From assembly GCF_004751985.1 (NCBI RefSeq), contig NZ_CP038492.1:2232001-2296000 (forward strand): a stretch of DNA of 64,000 nucleotides. Direction: 5' to 3'. The position numbers and the translations under genes are program-made. This stretch comes from Rhodophyticola sp. CCM32. GTDB lineage: Bacteria > Pseudomonadota > Alphaproteobacteria > Rhodobacterales > Rhodobacteraceae. The notes beneath the pieces are model-generated. The model ran no database searches. It was not told the origin of the DNA and worked only from the letters and a program-made list of their open reading frames with translations. Positions 27,015-34,616 of this stretch are shown here, piece after piece (within the stretch, counting starts at the first letter, position 1; every line of letters starts with the position of its first letter).

Positions 27015-27731
27015 TCAATTCGGGTGCCCGAAACGGGCAGCCGCCTCACGGACAACCGCCTGACGGGCGGCATTGGGCGGGTGGCTGCCCAGAAACTGAT
27101 TGCCCGGGTCAGGCAGCCGGTCGAAAAACGCCGCGCCGCGCACCGGGTCAAACCCGGCATCAATTGCAATGAGCGTGCCCAGCGCATCAGCCTCCAACTC
27201 GTGATTCTGCGAAAACCGCTGCGCCCCTATGGCAGCCCCGAATTCCACCGCCTGCCGGATGCCCGCCTGATCGGCCCCGTTTATCTGCGCCAGAACCCCA
27301 AACACAATCGCCCCCTCGCGGGCCGAGGCAAGCTGCTCGGGGATATGTTCCTCGATATGATGTGCCGCCTCATGCCCCATGACAAAGGCCAGCTCGTCGA
27401 TATTGCGCGCCTCGGCAATCAGCCCCAGGGAAAAGATGATCTGCGGCCGCCCGTGCCGGTCCACGGTCTGGAATGCATTCACACCCGCCCGCGGGTCACG
27501 CTCCACACGGATCATATAATCGCAGTTCTGATGCGGGGTTTCCCGGCGGCAAAGCCGTTCGGCCACCGGTTCGATCCGCGCCGTCACTTCGTGAAAATTC
27601 GCAACCGCCGTGGCCGCAGGCAGGCGCGGCGTCTCGGCCCCGGCCGCCGGCGCCGGCCCTGTTTGCGGTACCGGCGCAACAGTGCAGGCCGTCATCCCGA
27701 ACAGGGCAAGGATCATCAGGCAGGTCCGCAT
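27015..27731 (-). CDS. M48-family zinc metallopeptidase, lipoprotein
   Basis: A 238-residue protein. The N-terminus MRTCLMILALFGMTACT is a lipoprotein signal with the lipidated Cys at about 16. After a Pro/Ala-rich linker comes the M48 domain with the active-site motif HEAAHHIEEH near 126 and a third zinc ligand in NHELEADALG near 182. Periplasmic M48 proteins (BepA/LoiP-like) degrade or help fold outer-membrane proteins; no TPR domain follows, so it is closer to the LoiP type. The start at 27731 is six bases after GGAGG; an ATG two codons earlier touches that site. Confidence 0.85.
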   Translation of the reverse strand: MRTCLMILALFGMTACTVAPVPQTGPAPAAGAETPRLPAATAVANFHEVTARIEPVAERLCRRETPHQNCDYMIRVERDPRAGVNAFQTVDRHGRPQIIFSLGLIAEARNIDELAFVMGHEAAHHIEEHIPEQLASAREGAIVFGVLAQINGADQAGIRQAVEFGAAIGAQRFSQNHELEADALGTLIAIDAGFDPVRGAAFFDRLPDPGNQFLGSHPPNAARQAVVREAAARFGHPN

Positions 27732-27865
27732 CGGCATCCTCCGTTTGTGTAAAGGATTAGCACGGCGCTCTCTGCGGTCCAGCCCGATCACGGCAATGTG
27801 GTCGCCCTTGCGCAGCCCGCCTCATGCCGTTGCAAAGCCTCCGGATCACCCATAGGTTTCGGGTC

Positions 27866-28108
27866 ATGTTTACAATTGAACATGAATTCGATGCGACCGT
27901 GATCACCCTGGTGGATGAAGGCGCGGCCCCGTTGCAGGAAGACCTGACCATCTCCGCCTTTTCGGAATGCGTGACGCTGGAACAATTCGACCCGCGCACG
28001 GACCGGACCGAAAAAATCACCCTGTCCATGGCCCAGATTCAGGATCTGGCCGCAGCACTTGACCTGCCCGAAGGCGTGTATCGGCTGCGGCGTGAGGTGA
28101 CGGAGTAA
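27866..28108 (+). CDS. small conserved-looking protein, unknown function
   Basis: An 80-residue acidic protein (MFTIEHEFDATVITLVDEG) with alternating strand-like sequence and a C-terminal helix (LSMAQIQDLAAALDLPEG). It has no signal peptide or membrane segment. Its stop is six bases before the deacetylase start, so the two are very probably one transcript. No family is recognised. An alternative start 14 codons earlier (27824) is possible but gives a less regular N-terminus. Confidence 0.65.
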   Translation: MFTIEHEFDATVITLVDEGAAPLQEDLTISAFSECVTLEQFDPRTDRTEKITLSMAQIQDLAAALDLPEGVYRLRREVTE

Positions 28109-28114
28109 ACAGAT

Positions 28115-29221
28115 ATGGCGACGGGGTTTTTCTGGGATGAACGCTGCTTCTGGCATTCCGGGGGCAATTACGCCTTCATGAGCCCTGTGGGCGGGCTGGT
28201 GCAGCCGATGGCAACCGGCGGTTTGCCGGAAGACCCCGAAACCAAGCGGCGTTTGAAGAACCTGCTGGATGTGACCGGGCTGCTGGATACGCTTCACAGC
28301 CAAAGCGCGCCCGCGATCACCGAAGACGACCTGCTGCGCGTCCACCCCGCCAGCTATCTGGAGAATTTCCGCAGCACCTCGACCGCCGGGGGCGGCGAGC
28401 TGGGCCTGCGCACGCCTTTCGGACCCGATGGTTATGACATTGCCTGCCTGTCAGCGGGCCTTGCCAAAGAGGCGCTTTTCGCCACGCTGACCGGCAGGGT
28501 CGATAATGCCTATGCCCTGTCGCGCCCGCCGGGGCACCATTGCCTGCCCGATTTCCCCAACGGGTTCTGCCTGCTGGCCAATATCGCCGTGGCGGTCGAG
28601 GCCGCTCTGGCCGCCCGCATGGTGGATCGCATCGCCGTGCTGGACTGGGACGTGCATCATGGCAACGGGACCGAGGCGATTTTCTATGACCGGGATGATG
28701 TGCTGACGATCTCAATCCATCAGGAACGCAACTATCCGCTGGACAGTGGCGATTTCGAGGATCGCGGGTCAGGCGCGGGGGAAGGGTTCAACCTGAACGT
28801 GCCCCTGCCCCCCGGCGCCGGGCATGCGGCCTATATAGAGGTGATGGACCGGCTGGTGATCCCGCAGGTCCAGGGGTTCCAGCCCGATGCCATCGTCGTG
28901 GCCTGCGGGTTTGATGCCTCGGGCGTCGACCCGCTCAGCCGGATGCTGGCCGGGTCCGATACATTCCGGCAGATGACCGGAATGACCCGCGAGATCGCCG
29001 ATGACCTTTGCGACGGGCGTCTGACACTGGTCCATGAGGGGGGCTATTCCGCCGCCCATGTCCCGTTCTGCGGCCATGCGGTGTTGGAGGCCCTGTCAGA
29101 CAGCCCGATCACCGCCCCCGATCCTTTGGCCCCGCGCATCGCAGGCCAGCAACCGGGGCCACGCTTTCAGGCCTATTGCACGACGCTGATCGCCGAGATG
29201 GAGGCCGCGCTGACCTCCTGA
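28115..29221 (+). CDS. histone deacetylase / acetylpolyamine aminohydrolase family protein
   Basis: A 368-residue arginase-fold zinc deacetylase. The charge-relay histidines are in RPPGHHCLP near residue 135, zinc ligands Asp and His are in DWDVHHGNGT near 175, and the third ligand Asp is in ACGFDASGVDP near 267. The class II-like sequence suggests activity on acetylated small amines or lysines rather than histones; acetylpolyamine or acetoin-utilisation-type roles are both possible. A GGAG site lies 9 bases upstream. It is coupled to the 80-residue gene before it and flanked by inverted palindromic elements. Confidence 0.88.
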   Translation: MATGFFWDERCFWHSGGNYAFMSPVGGLVQPMATGGLPEDPETKRRLKNLLDVTGLLDTLHSQSAPAITEDDLLRVHPASYLENFRSTSTAGGGELGLRTPFGPDGYDIACLSAGLAKEALFATLTGRVDNAYALSRPPGHHCLPDFPNGFCLLANIAVAVEAALAARMVDRIAVLDWDVHHGNGTEAIFYDRDDVLTISIHQERNYPLDSGDFEDRGSGAGEGFNLNVPLPPGAGHAAYIEVMDRLVIPQVQGFQPDAIVVACGFDASGVDPLSRMLAGSDTFRQMTGMTREIADDLCDGRLTLVHEGGYSAAHVPFCGHAVLEALSDSPITAPDPLAPRIAGQQPGPRFQAYCTTLIAEMEAALTS

Positions 29222-29258
29222 ACCCGGCCCTGGCATCGCGGATAGCAGTTCCGCTTCC

Positions 29259-29365
29259 CCTAAAGCACCCTGCCTTAAACTTGAATCACAAATGCCCTGC
29301 CACGCTTCGCGTTCTCGGGACATTTGTGATGCGCGATGTCTCAGGTTTAAGGCAGCATGCTGTAA
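29259..29365 (-). repeat. 107-bp palindromic (MITE-like) element, copy 2 (inverted)
   Basis: This is the reverse complement of 26841-26947 with only a few differences (for example GGGCATTT versus GGGTATTT, and TTTAAGG versus TTTCAGG). It directly abuts a second palindromic element at 29366. Confidence 0.8.
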
Positions 29366-29463
29366 AGCCTTTCGAGTTTTCATTGAGACATGATCATCGC
29401 TTTTCGCGTTCGAGCCCAAGGGAGAGGCAGCGAACAAGCGATGCAATGTTAACTCGAAAGGCT
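29366..29463. repeat. 98-bp hairpin element with 13-bp terminal inverted repeats
   Basis: AGCCTTTCGAGTT at the left end and AACTCGAAAGGCT at the right are perfect inverted repeats. The pairing continues inward with CATTG/CAATG and CATCGCTT/AAGCGATG, so most of the element folds into one stem. A diverged reverse-oriented copy lies at 60657-60731. The remaining 130 bases to scoA show nothing else of note. Confidence 0.72.
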
Positions 29464-29593
29464 ATAAGCTGAACCGGTTTCGCGGCCACATTATCGCAAC
29501 GCTGCACGCGCAATTGACTCCGTCACCGCCACACACCAGTGTCATCGCAAAGGCCGGTTTGCGGCAGATTTTCAAGCGGGGGAGCGTCCACTC

Positions 29594-30298
29594 ATGAAAA
29601 AGGTATACGGCTCAGCGTCCGAGGCGCTGGACGGGCTGTTATTCGATGGAATGCTGATTGCAGCGGGCGGTTTCGGCCTGTGCGGCATCCCCGAGCTTCT
29701 GATCCATGCCATCAACAAGGCAGGCACCAAAGAGTTGAACGTTGCGTCCAACAATTGCGGTGTGGATGATTTCGGCCTTGGCATCCTGCTGGCGGATAAA
29801 CAGATCAAAAAGATGTTTTCCTCTTATGTGGGGGAGAATGCCGAATTCATGCGGCAATACCTGTCAGGAGAGCTGGAACTCGAATTCAACCCGCAGGGCA
29901 CGCTGGCCGAACGGATGCGCGCGGGCGGCTGCGGTATCCCCGGTTTCTACACCAAAACCGGTGTCGGCACGGTGATTGCCGAGAGCAAGGAAGTGAAATC
30001 CTTCAATGGTGAGGACTATATCCTTGAAGAGGGTATCTTCGCGGACCTCTCCATCGTGAAAGCCTGGAAAGCTGATGAGACAGGCAATCTGATCTTCCGC
30101 AAGACCGCGCGCAACTTCAACCCGCCGGCCGCCATGTGCGGCAAGGTCTGCGTGGCCGAGGTGGAAGAGATCGTGCCCCTGGGCGGGCTGGACCCGGACG
30201 GCATCCACCTGCCCGGCATCTATGTGCATCGCCTGATCCAGGGTGAACATGAGAAACGGATTGAACAGCGCACCGTGCGCCAGCGGGAGAATGCCTGA
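29594..30298 (+). CDS. scoA: 3-oxoacid CoA-transferase, subunit A
   Basis: A 234-residue subunit with the family start ([20 protein letters not shown]) and the CoA-binding loop [10 protein letters not shown] at 23-32. With subunit B it moves CoA from succinyl-CoA to acetoacetate or a related 3-oxoacid, feeding ketone bodies or degradation products into the TCA cycle. A GGGGGAG site precedes the ATG. The stop overlaps the scoB start (TGATG), showing translational coupling. A butyrate/acetoacetate (AtoDA) specificity cannot be excluded from sequence alone. Confidence 0.92.
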   Translation: MKKVYGSASEALDGLLFDGMLIAAGGFGLCGIPELLIHAINKAGTKELNVASNNCGVDDFGLGILLADKQIKKMFSSYVGENAEFMRQYLSGELELEFNPQGTLAERMRAGGCGIPGFYTKTGVGTVIAESKEVKSFNGEDYILEEGIFADLSIVKAWKADETGNLIFRKTARNFNPPAAMCGKVCVAEVEEIVPLGGLDPDGIHLPGIYVHRLIQGEHEKRIEQRTVRQRENA

Positions 30299-30921
30299 TG
30301 GCCTGGGATCGCAACCAAATGGCCGAACGGGCCGCGGCAGAGCTGGACGACGGCATGTATGTCAATCTGGGGATCGGCATCCCGACCCTGGTCGCCAATT
30401 ACGTGGGCGACAAGGACATCACGCTGCAATCGGAAAACGGGATGCTGGGCATGGGCCCCTTCCCGTTTGAGGGGGAGGAAGACCCGGACCTGATCAATGC
30501 GGGCAAACAGACAATCACCGAATTGCGCCGCACCTCCTATTTCGACAGTGCCACCAGTTTCGGCATGATCCGGGGCGGCAAGATTGCCGCCGCCATCCTT
30601 GGCGCGATGGAAGTGGCCGAAAACGGCGATCTGGCCAACTGGATGATCCCCGGCAAGCTGGTGAAGGGCATGGGCGGCGCGATGGATCTGGTGGCCGGTG
30701 TCGGCAGGGTGATCGTGGTGATGGACCACACCAACAAACATGGCGACAGCAAACTGTTGAAAGCCTGCACCCTGCCATTGACCGGCAAGGGCGTGGTTGA
30801 TCGGATCATCACCAATCTGGGTGTGCTGGATGTGGTTCCCGGCGGGCTGAAGATCGTTGAGACCGCCGAGGGGGTCAGCGAAGACGATATCCGCGCCGCG
30901 ACAGAGGCCACCATCATCTGA
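30298..30921 (+). CDS. scoB: 3-oxoacid CoA-transferase, subunit B
   Basis: A 207-residue subunit. It has the glycine-rich start MYVNLGIGIPTLVANY and the catalytic glutamate in LQSENGMLGMGP near residue 46, which forms the CoA thioester intermediate. Later family segments DLANWMIPGKLVKGMGGAMD and GVVDRIITNLGVLDV are intact. It works only with subunit A. The gene is coupled to scoA by a one-base overlap; no terminator is clear in the 41 bases before the convergent lytic transglycosylase gene. Confidence 0.93.
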   Translation: MAWDRNQMAERAAAELDDGMYVNLGIGIPTLVANYVGDKDITLQSENGMLGMGPFPFEGEEDPDLINAGKQTITELRRTSYFDSATSFGMIRGGKIAAAILGAMEVAENGDLANWMIPGKLVKGMGGAMDLVAGVGRVIVVMDHTNKHGDSKLLKACTLPLTGKGVVDRIITNLGVLDVVPGGLKIVETAEGVSEDDIRAATEATII

Positions 30922-30962
30922 CAGCCGTCGCGGGGGGATAGCAGGCTGCGATACCCGTTATC

Positions 30963-31787
30963 TCAGCCGCTGGTCATCGTCTCGAACACGCATCCATCCG
31001 AGATCAGCTCCGGCGGCGTCAGGCAAAGCATCCGGGCCACCGCCCATGTGGCCAGCACCTTGGGCACATAGCGGCGTGTCTCGGCATAATCCGGCACGCC
31101 GCCTGCATCACGCACCGCCCCCTCGCCCGCATTATAGGCCGCAAGAACCAGAACCGGGTCGCGGTCAAACTCCTCCATCAGCCAGGACAGATAGGCAACG
31201 CCGCCCGCGATGTTCTGGGCCGTGTCAAAGACATCCTCAACACCAAAGCGATCTGCTGTGGCCGGGATCAACTGCATCAGGCCCTGCGCCCCCGCATGGC
31301 TGACCGCCTGGGGCGCACCGGCAGATTCCACCGACATAATGGCCAGAACCAAGGCAGGCGACACAGAGGTGCCAACCGTTTCCCGCAGGATATCCGCCCC
31401 ATGGGCACCGGACAGGGCGCGCAACTGCTCCAGCCGGGGCACACCAAGGCCCGCCGTTTCCGGGGCCAGCGACAGATGCGCAAGGGCAGCCTGAAAGCGA
31501 CCGGCCCCGCCAGCCAGATCAGCAGGTATCTCAGACCAGAACCAATCCGCGACGCCGGACTCGGAAACCGCGGGCTCATCCGGCGCTGCGGGGGCCGGGG
31601 CTGCGGCGGGTGTCACCGAAGGGTCGATCTGAATATTGATCCTTGGCCCGGTCTGCCCGGGCGCAGGGGGTGTCACCCGGCGAAAGGTAAACTCCGGGAA
31701 GGGCGGCGGATCGGCCGATTGCGCGCCGCCGGGCTGCACAACAAGCGCCGACAGCAAAGCGGCCAGCAAAAAACGGGGAACCTGCAT
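30963..31787 (-). CDS. lytic murein transglycosylase (SLT domain)
   Basis: A 274-residue exported protein. A signal peptide (MQVPRFLLAALLSALVV...GAQS) is followed by a Pro/Ala-rich spacer to about 75. The C-terminal SLT domain has the catalytic Glu in IMSVESAGAP, then GAQGLMQLIPATADRFG and LAAYNAGEGAV, all canonical. It cleaves peptidoglycan between MurNAc and GlcNAc. It lies between scoAB and the tad locus on the opposite strand, and may locally open the wall for the pilus, although such neighbours are not proof. The start was chosen by the signal peptide; the frame continues open upstream to 31955. Confidence 0.87.
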   Translation of the reverse strand: MQVPRFLLAALLSALVVQPGGAQSADPPPFPEFTFRRVTPPAPGQTGPRINIQIDPSVTPAAAPAPAAPDEPAVSESGVADWFWSEIPADLAGGAGRFQAALAHLSLAPETAGLGVPRLEQLRALSGAHGADILRETVGTSVSPALVLAIMSVESAGAPQAVSHAGAQGLMQLIPATADRFGVEDVFDTAQNIAGGVAYLSWLMEEFDRDPVLVLAAYNAGEGAVRDAGGVPDYAETRRYVPKVLATWAVARMLCLTPPELISDGCVFETMTSG

Positions 31788-32078
31788 GGGCAAAAACCTG
31801 CTGCTCTTTTCCTCACAGGATGCCCGAAATCGGCGGCGAAAGGAATCCCCCCTGGCAAAGGATTTTGCAAAACCCCATGAAAACAAGGGATATCTCCCCA
31901 TCAGCACCCTGAGAAAGGGTAAAAAGAACGCAAAAGAACCACGAACAATTCTCATAAAAATCCAAGCAAGGCCTAATTTGCGCCGCGATTCCGGTGGAAA
32001 AGGTTCATGTCCCTAGGGGGCAAAAGCCCGCAAGGCAAACTGATAGAGACACCGAAACTGAAACTGGAGATTACGATA

Positions 32079-32288
32079 ATGACCGCACTGATCAAAAACT
32101 TCGCCAAATCCGAATCCGGCGCCGTGACCGTTGACTGGGTTGTTCTGACCGCAGCCATCGTTGGTCTGGGCCTGGCCGTTATGGCCGTTGTGTCGAACGG
32201 CATCAACGACGTTGCCAATGACATCAACACCGCGCTTGAAGACACCGCTACGGGTACTGCTGCAGCGGCCATCACGCTCGACCCCTGA
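32079..32288 (+). CDS. flp: Flp-type (tad) prepilin 1
   Basis: A 69-residue prepilin. A short Lys-containing leader ends at G14 and is followed by AVTVDWVVLTAAIVGLGLAV, the hydrophobic pilin helix. Flp leaders are normally cut at G|xxxxEY; here Asp and Trp stand in for Glu and Tyr, as in the two pilin genes that follow. The protein would be processed by TadV at 43061 and assembled by the TadABC machinery. Ribosome-binding site CTGGAGATTAC. It is followed by a strong terminator, so it may be made in excess as the major pilin. Confidence 0.92.
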   Translation: MTALIKNFAKSESGAVTVDWVVLTAAIVGLGLAVMAVVSNGINDVANDINTALEDTATGTAAAAITLDP

Positions 32289-32357
32289 AACCGGTGGTTG
32301 ATATAAGACTTCTCAAGCTTGGCGAACAACCAAGCCGGGGAAACCTTACACAACAAG

Positions 32358-32384
32358 GCCGCGCCCCTTTAGGCGCGGCTTTTT
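32358..32384 (+). terminator. intrinsic terminator after flp 1
   Basis: GCCGCGCC and GGCGCGGC form a perfect 8-bp stem with a 6-base loop, followed by TTTTT. It separates the first pilin gene from the rest of the tad locus. Confidence 0.9.
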
Positions 32385-32427
32385 GTCGTAAATACGGCAA
32401 CAATCTATAAAGATTGCTTCCAAAATT

Positions 32428-32462
32428 TGTCAAAAATGCGCGATATCTGCGCATTTTTGACA
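32428..32462. repeat. 14-bp perfect inverted repeat between flp 1 and flp 2
   Basis: TGTCAAAAATGCGC and GCGCATTTTTGACA are perfect inverted repeats around a 7-base centre (GATATCT). It could be a second, bidirectional terminator or a regulator-binding site in front of the second pilin gene. A small hairpin CAATCT-ATAA-AGATTG precedes it. Confidence 0.6.
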
Positions 32463-32550
32463 CATTTCCGACCGATTTTATCACGATTCTGCCCCTGTCT
32501 GCTCTTGGGCCCAGCCAGGCCCCTTATCGCCATCATGGGGAGAAACCTGA

Positions 32551-32754
32551 ATGCTGGGCTTGAAGAAGGCTGCCAAATCGTTTGCGATGGATGACGCGGG
32601 AATCGTCAGCGTTGATTGGGTTGTATTGACCGCAGCCCTGGTCGGGCTTGGCCTGGCTGTGACCAATGTGGTCGGGTCCGGGCTGGAAAGCCTGTCGGAA
32701 GATATCAAAACCCAGTTGATGAGCGATCATGATCGTACCGGCTTCATCGACTGA
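32551..32754 (+). CDS. Flp-type (tad) prepilin 2
   Basis: A 67-residue prepilin with leader ending at G17 and IVSVDWVVLTAALVGLGLAV as the helix. It diverges from prepilin 1 at the first residues after the cut (IVS in place of AVT) and has a shorter, Asp-rich tail. GGGGAGAAACC is a good ribosome-binding site. It may be a minor pilin or an alternative major subunit. A GC-rich hairpin follows at 32787-32815. Confidence 0.85.
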   Translation: MLGLKKAAKSFAMDDAGIVSVDWVVLTAALVGLGLAVTNVVGSGLESLSEDIKTQLMSDHDRTGFID

Positions 32755-32786
32755 CCCCTGTATCTATCAAGGTCCAAACAGCGTTG

Positions 32787-32815
32787 GGGGCGCCGCCTGT
32801 GCAGGCTGGCGCCCC
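32787..32815 (+). terminator. GC-rich hairpin after flp 2
   Basis: GGGGCGCC pairs with GGCGCCCC, and GCCTG with CAGGC inside it, giving a long stem with a tiny loop and one bulge. A T run is missing, so termination strength is uncertain. Confidence 0.5.
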
Positions 32816-32868
32816 TGATCTGTTCAGTCACGGCAGTGACGCCATACTCCTGATCATTTGACTTAGAG

Positions 32869-32971
32869 AGAAATCGTTTATTCTGCACCATCGCTCATCT
32901 AAATTCGGCTTCGGAATCAGTATCTTGCCGATCGAGAGGCAGTGAGTTTTAATACAGATTAAACGATTTCT
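32869..32971. repeat. 103-bp element with AGAAATCGTTTA terminal inverted repeats
   Basis: AGAAATCGTTTA (32869-32880) and TAAACGATTTCT (32960-32971) are perfect 12-bp inverted ends. The left 40 bases (to CACCATCGCT and the CTAAAT after it) reappear at 56074-56112. It sits in the 383-base gap between prepilins 2 and 3, which otherwise shows only the hairpin above. Confidence 0.6.
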
Positions 32972-33137
32972 GCTTTAAAACTGCGTCAAGCGGCACCTCT
33001 CAGCCGTCGCCACGCCACATTCCTGCCCCAGCCGAAATCGAGATGTTGCAGACCACCCATCGAGGTGTCGGTTGCAGAATGCGCCAGCCTGCAAGACGCG
33101 GGCCCACAACATCATGCATCTATGCAGGAGCGAACAG

Positions 33138-33368
33138 ATGACGCTGACCAATATGACATCCTTCTGGGCCGATGAATCCGGTGCCGTAACCGTAGACTGG
33201 GTGGTTCTGACCGCCGCCCTCGTAGGTCTGGGACTGGCCGTGATTTCGGTTGTATCCGGCGGGATGGAGGATCTCTCCACCGATATCGGGCAAGCCCTGA
33301 CAGACACCGATCCGCTGACCGATCCGTTCGATGACAATACGACCTCCACCGAAACCACAACCGAATAG
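33138..33368 (+). CDS. Flp-type (tad) prepilin 3
   Basis: A 76-residue prepilin: leader MTLTNMTSFWADESG, then AVTVDWVVLTAALVGLGLAV. The tail is longer and very acidic and Thr-rich (DTDPLTDPFDDNTTSTETTTE), suggesting a surface-exposed or modified C-terminus. GGAG lies upstream of the ATG. Its helix is closer to prepilin 1 than to prepilin 2. Like the others it lacks the standard EY pair after the cleavage site. Confidence 0.88.
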   Translation: MTLTNMTSFWADESGAVTVDWVVLTAALVGLGLAVISVVSGGMEDLSTDIGQALTDTDPLTDPFDDNTTSTETTTE

Positions 33369-33387
33369 TCGGACCTGAAACAAGACC

Positions 33388-33407
33388 GGCCCGGGTGACA
33401 CCGGGCC
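33388..33407 (+). terminator. hairpin after flp 3
   Basis: GGCCCGG-GTGACA-CCGGGCC, a perfect 7-bp stem, 20 bases after the prepilin 3 stop and about 180 bases before cpaB. There is no T run, so it may be an attenuator or an mRNA-stabilising end. Confidence 0.4.
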
Positions 33408-33590
33408 CGATGACGGGGTGACGGGCCTCGGACAAGATGGCGTTGCAGGCAGGCATATCCTCAATCCTTTCCCAAATACTCCGCCTTGCCACCATGTTTC
33501 TGCCCAATTCATGAGCCAGAACGACGGATGAAAAATGACGTGGCGCCATCTTTTGACTGGCGCCGCGAATGGATAATAAGGACCAATCAA

Positions 33591-34412
33591 ATGCGCTTGA
33601 TTTTCGGGCTTGTCCTCATCGTTGGCGTCACCCTGGCAGGATTTGCGGTTTACGTCGCGCAGGACAGATTTGCACAGTACCAGCAGGCGTTGGCCAGCCA
33701 GCGCAACTCGGTCATTGAAACCACCGAGGTCTATGTGGTGAACACACAGTTGCGCTATGGGGAGCAATTGCGCCCTGAAGATGTGACCGCCGTAAACTGG
33801 CCCGCAGATCATGTGCCGTTTGGCGCCTTTACCAGCATGGAAGAGCTGTTCCCCGAGGGCCCCGATGAACTGCGCACGGTTCTGCGTATGGTTGAGCGGG
33901 ATGAACCGATCCTCGTGTCCAAGGTCACAGGTCCCGGTCAGGATGCCGGGGTTGCCTCACAACTGGGTGCAGGCATGCGCGCCTTTGCCCTGTCGGTTGA
34001 TGTTGCATCCGGCGTGTCAGGCTTCCTGCGCCCCGGTGACCGGGTCGATGTTTACTGGACTGGCAATTCGCGCGGCGAGAATGTCACCCGGCTGATCCGG
34101 TCGAATGTCCAGATCATCGCCATCGATCAGACATCTGATGAAGATCGCAACAACCCGACCATCGCCCGGACGATCACCGTCGAAGCCCCCCCTGAAGAGA
34201 TCGCGGCCCTGGCCCAGGCGCAGGCCTCGGGTCGGTTGACCCTGGCCCTTGTGGGTGTCGATGACGATACGGTCAGCGAAACGATTGAGATCAATCAGGA
34301 TCAGCTTCTGGGCATTGCGGAAGCCGAACAGGAAACAGGCCAGCGCATCTGCACGGTGCGCAACCGTCGCGGCAACGAAGTGATCGTCACGCCGGTGCCC
34401 TGCACCAACTGA
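33591..34412 (+). CDS. cpaB: Flp pilus assembly protein CpaB/RcpC
   Basis: A 273-residue protein with an N-terminal membrane anchor (MRLIFGLVLIVGVTLAGFAV). A SAF-like domain follows at about 43-110 (EVYVVNTQLRYGEQLRPEDV and MVERDEPILVSKV), then the RcpC C-terminal domain (GFLRPGDRVDVYWTG; SETIEINQDQLLGIAEAE). It is a periplasmic partner of the secretin, thought to help assemble the outer-membrane channel. The start at 33591 has AAGGA upstream; the frame is open 35 codons further. First assembly gene of the tad run that continues to tadV. Confidence 0.9.
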   Translation: MRLIFGLVLIVGVTLAGFAVYVAQDRFAQYQQALASQRNSVIETTEVYVVNTQLRYGEQLRPEDVTAVNWPADHVPFGAFTSMEELFPEGPDELRTVLRMVERDEPILVSKVTGPGQDAGVASQLGAGMRAFALSVDVASGVSGFLRPGDRVDVYWTGNSRGENVTRLIRSNVQIIAIDQTSDEDRNNPTIARTITVEAPPEEIAALAQAQASGRLTLALVGVDDDTVSETIEINQDQLLGIAEAEQETGQRICTVRNRRGNEVIVTPVPCTN

Positions 34413-34616
34413 TCCGAAAACCGCTCATCACGGCCTCCGGTCTCCCTCCCGGGGCCGTGTTCGGTTCCCCCGCCGCTTGAGTTGCGTGGTTTCCGGATCA
34501 CATAAACGCCACCCTGTAACTGCATGATTATTGCACGGAAAGCCAAATTGAGGCATGGTGTTCGCAATCGGGTACGAAAAATCGGCCCATAACGTGATCA
34601 GAGAGGCAGGATCACA

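Noticed and set aside
26841..29365. Composite transposon made of the two 107-bp copies
   Set aside because: No transposase lies between them and no target duplication is evident; they are better described as dispersed palindromic repeats.
31981..32078. Possible riboswitch-like sequence (GGGGGCAAAAGCCCGCAAGG) before flp 1
   Set aside because: It recalls c-di-GMP-I motifs in a few bases only; the conserved core and the receptor helices are not present.
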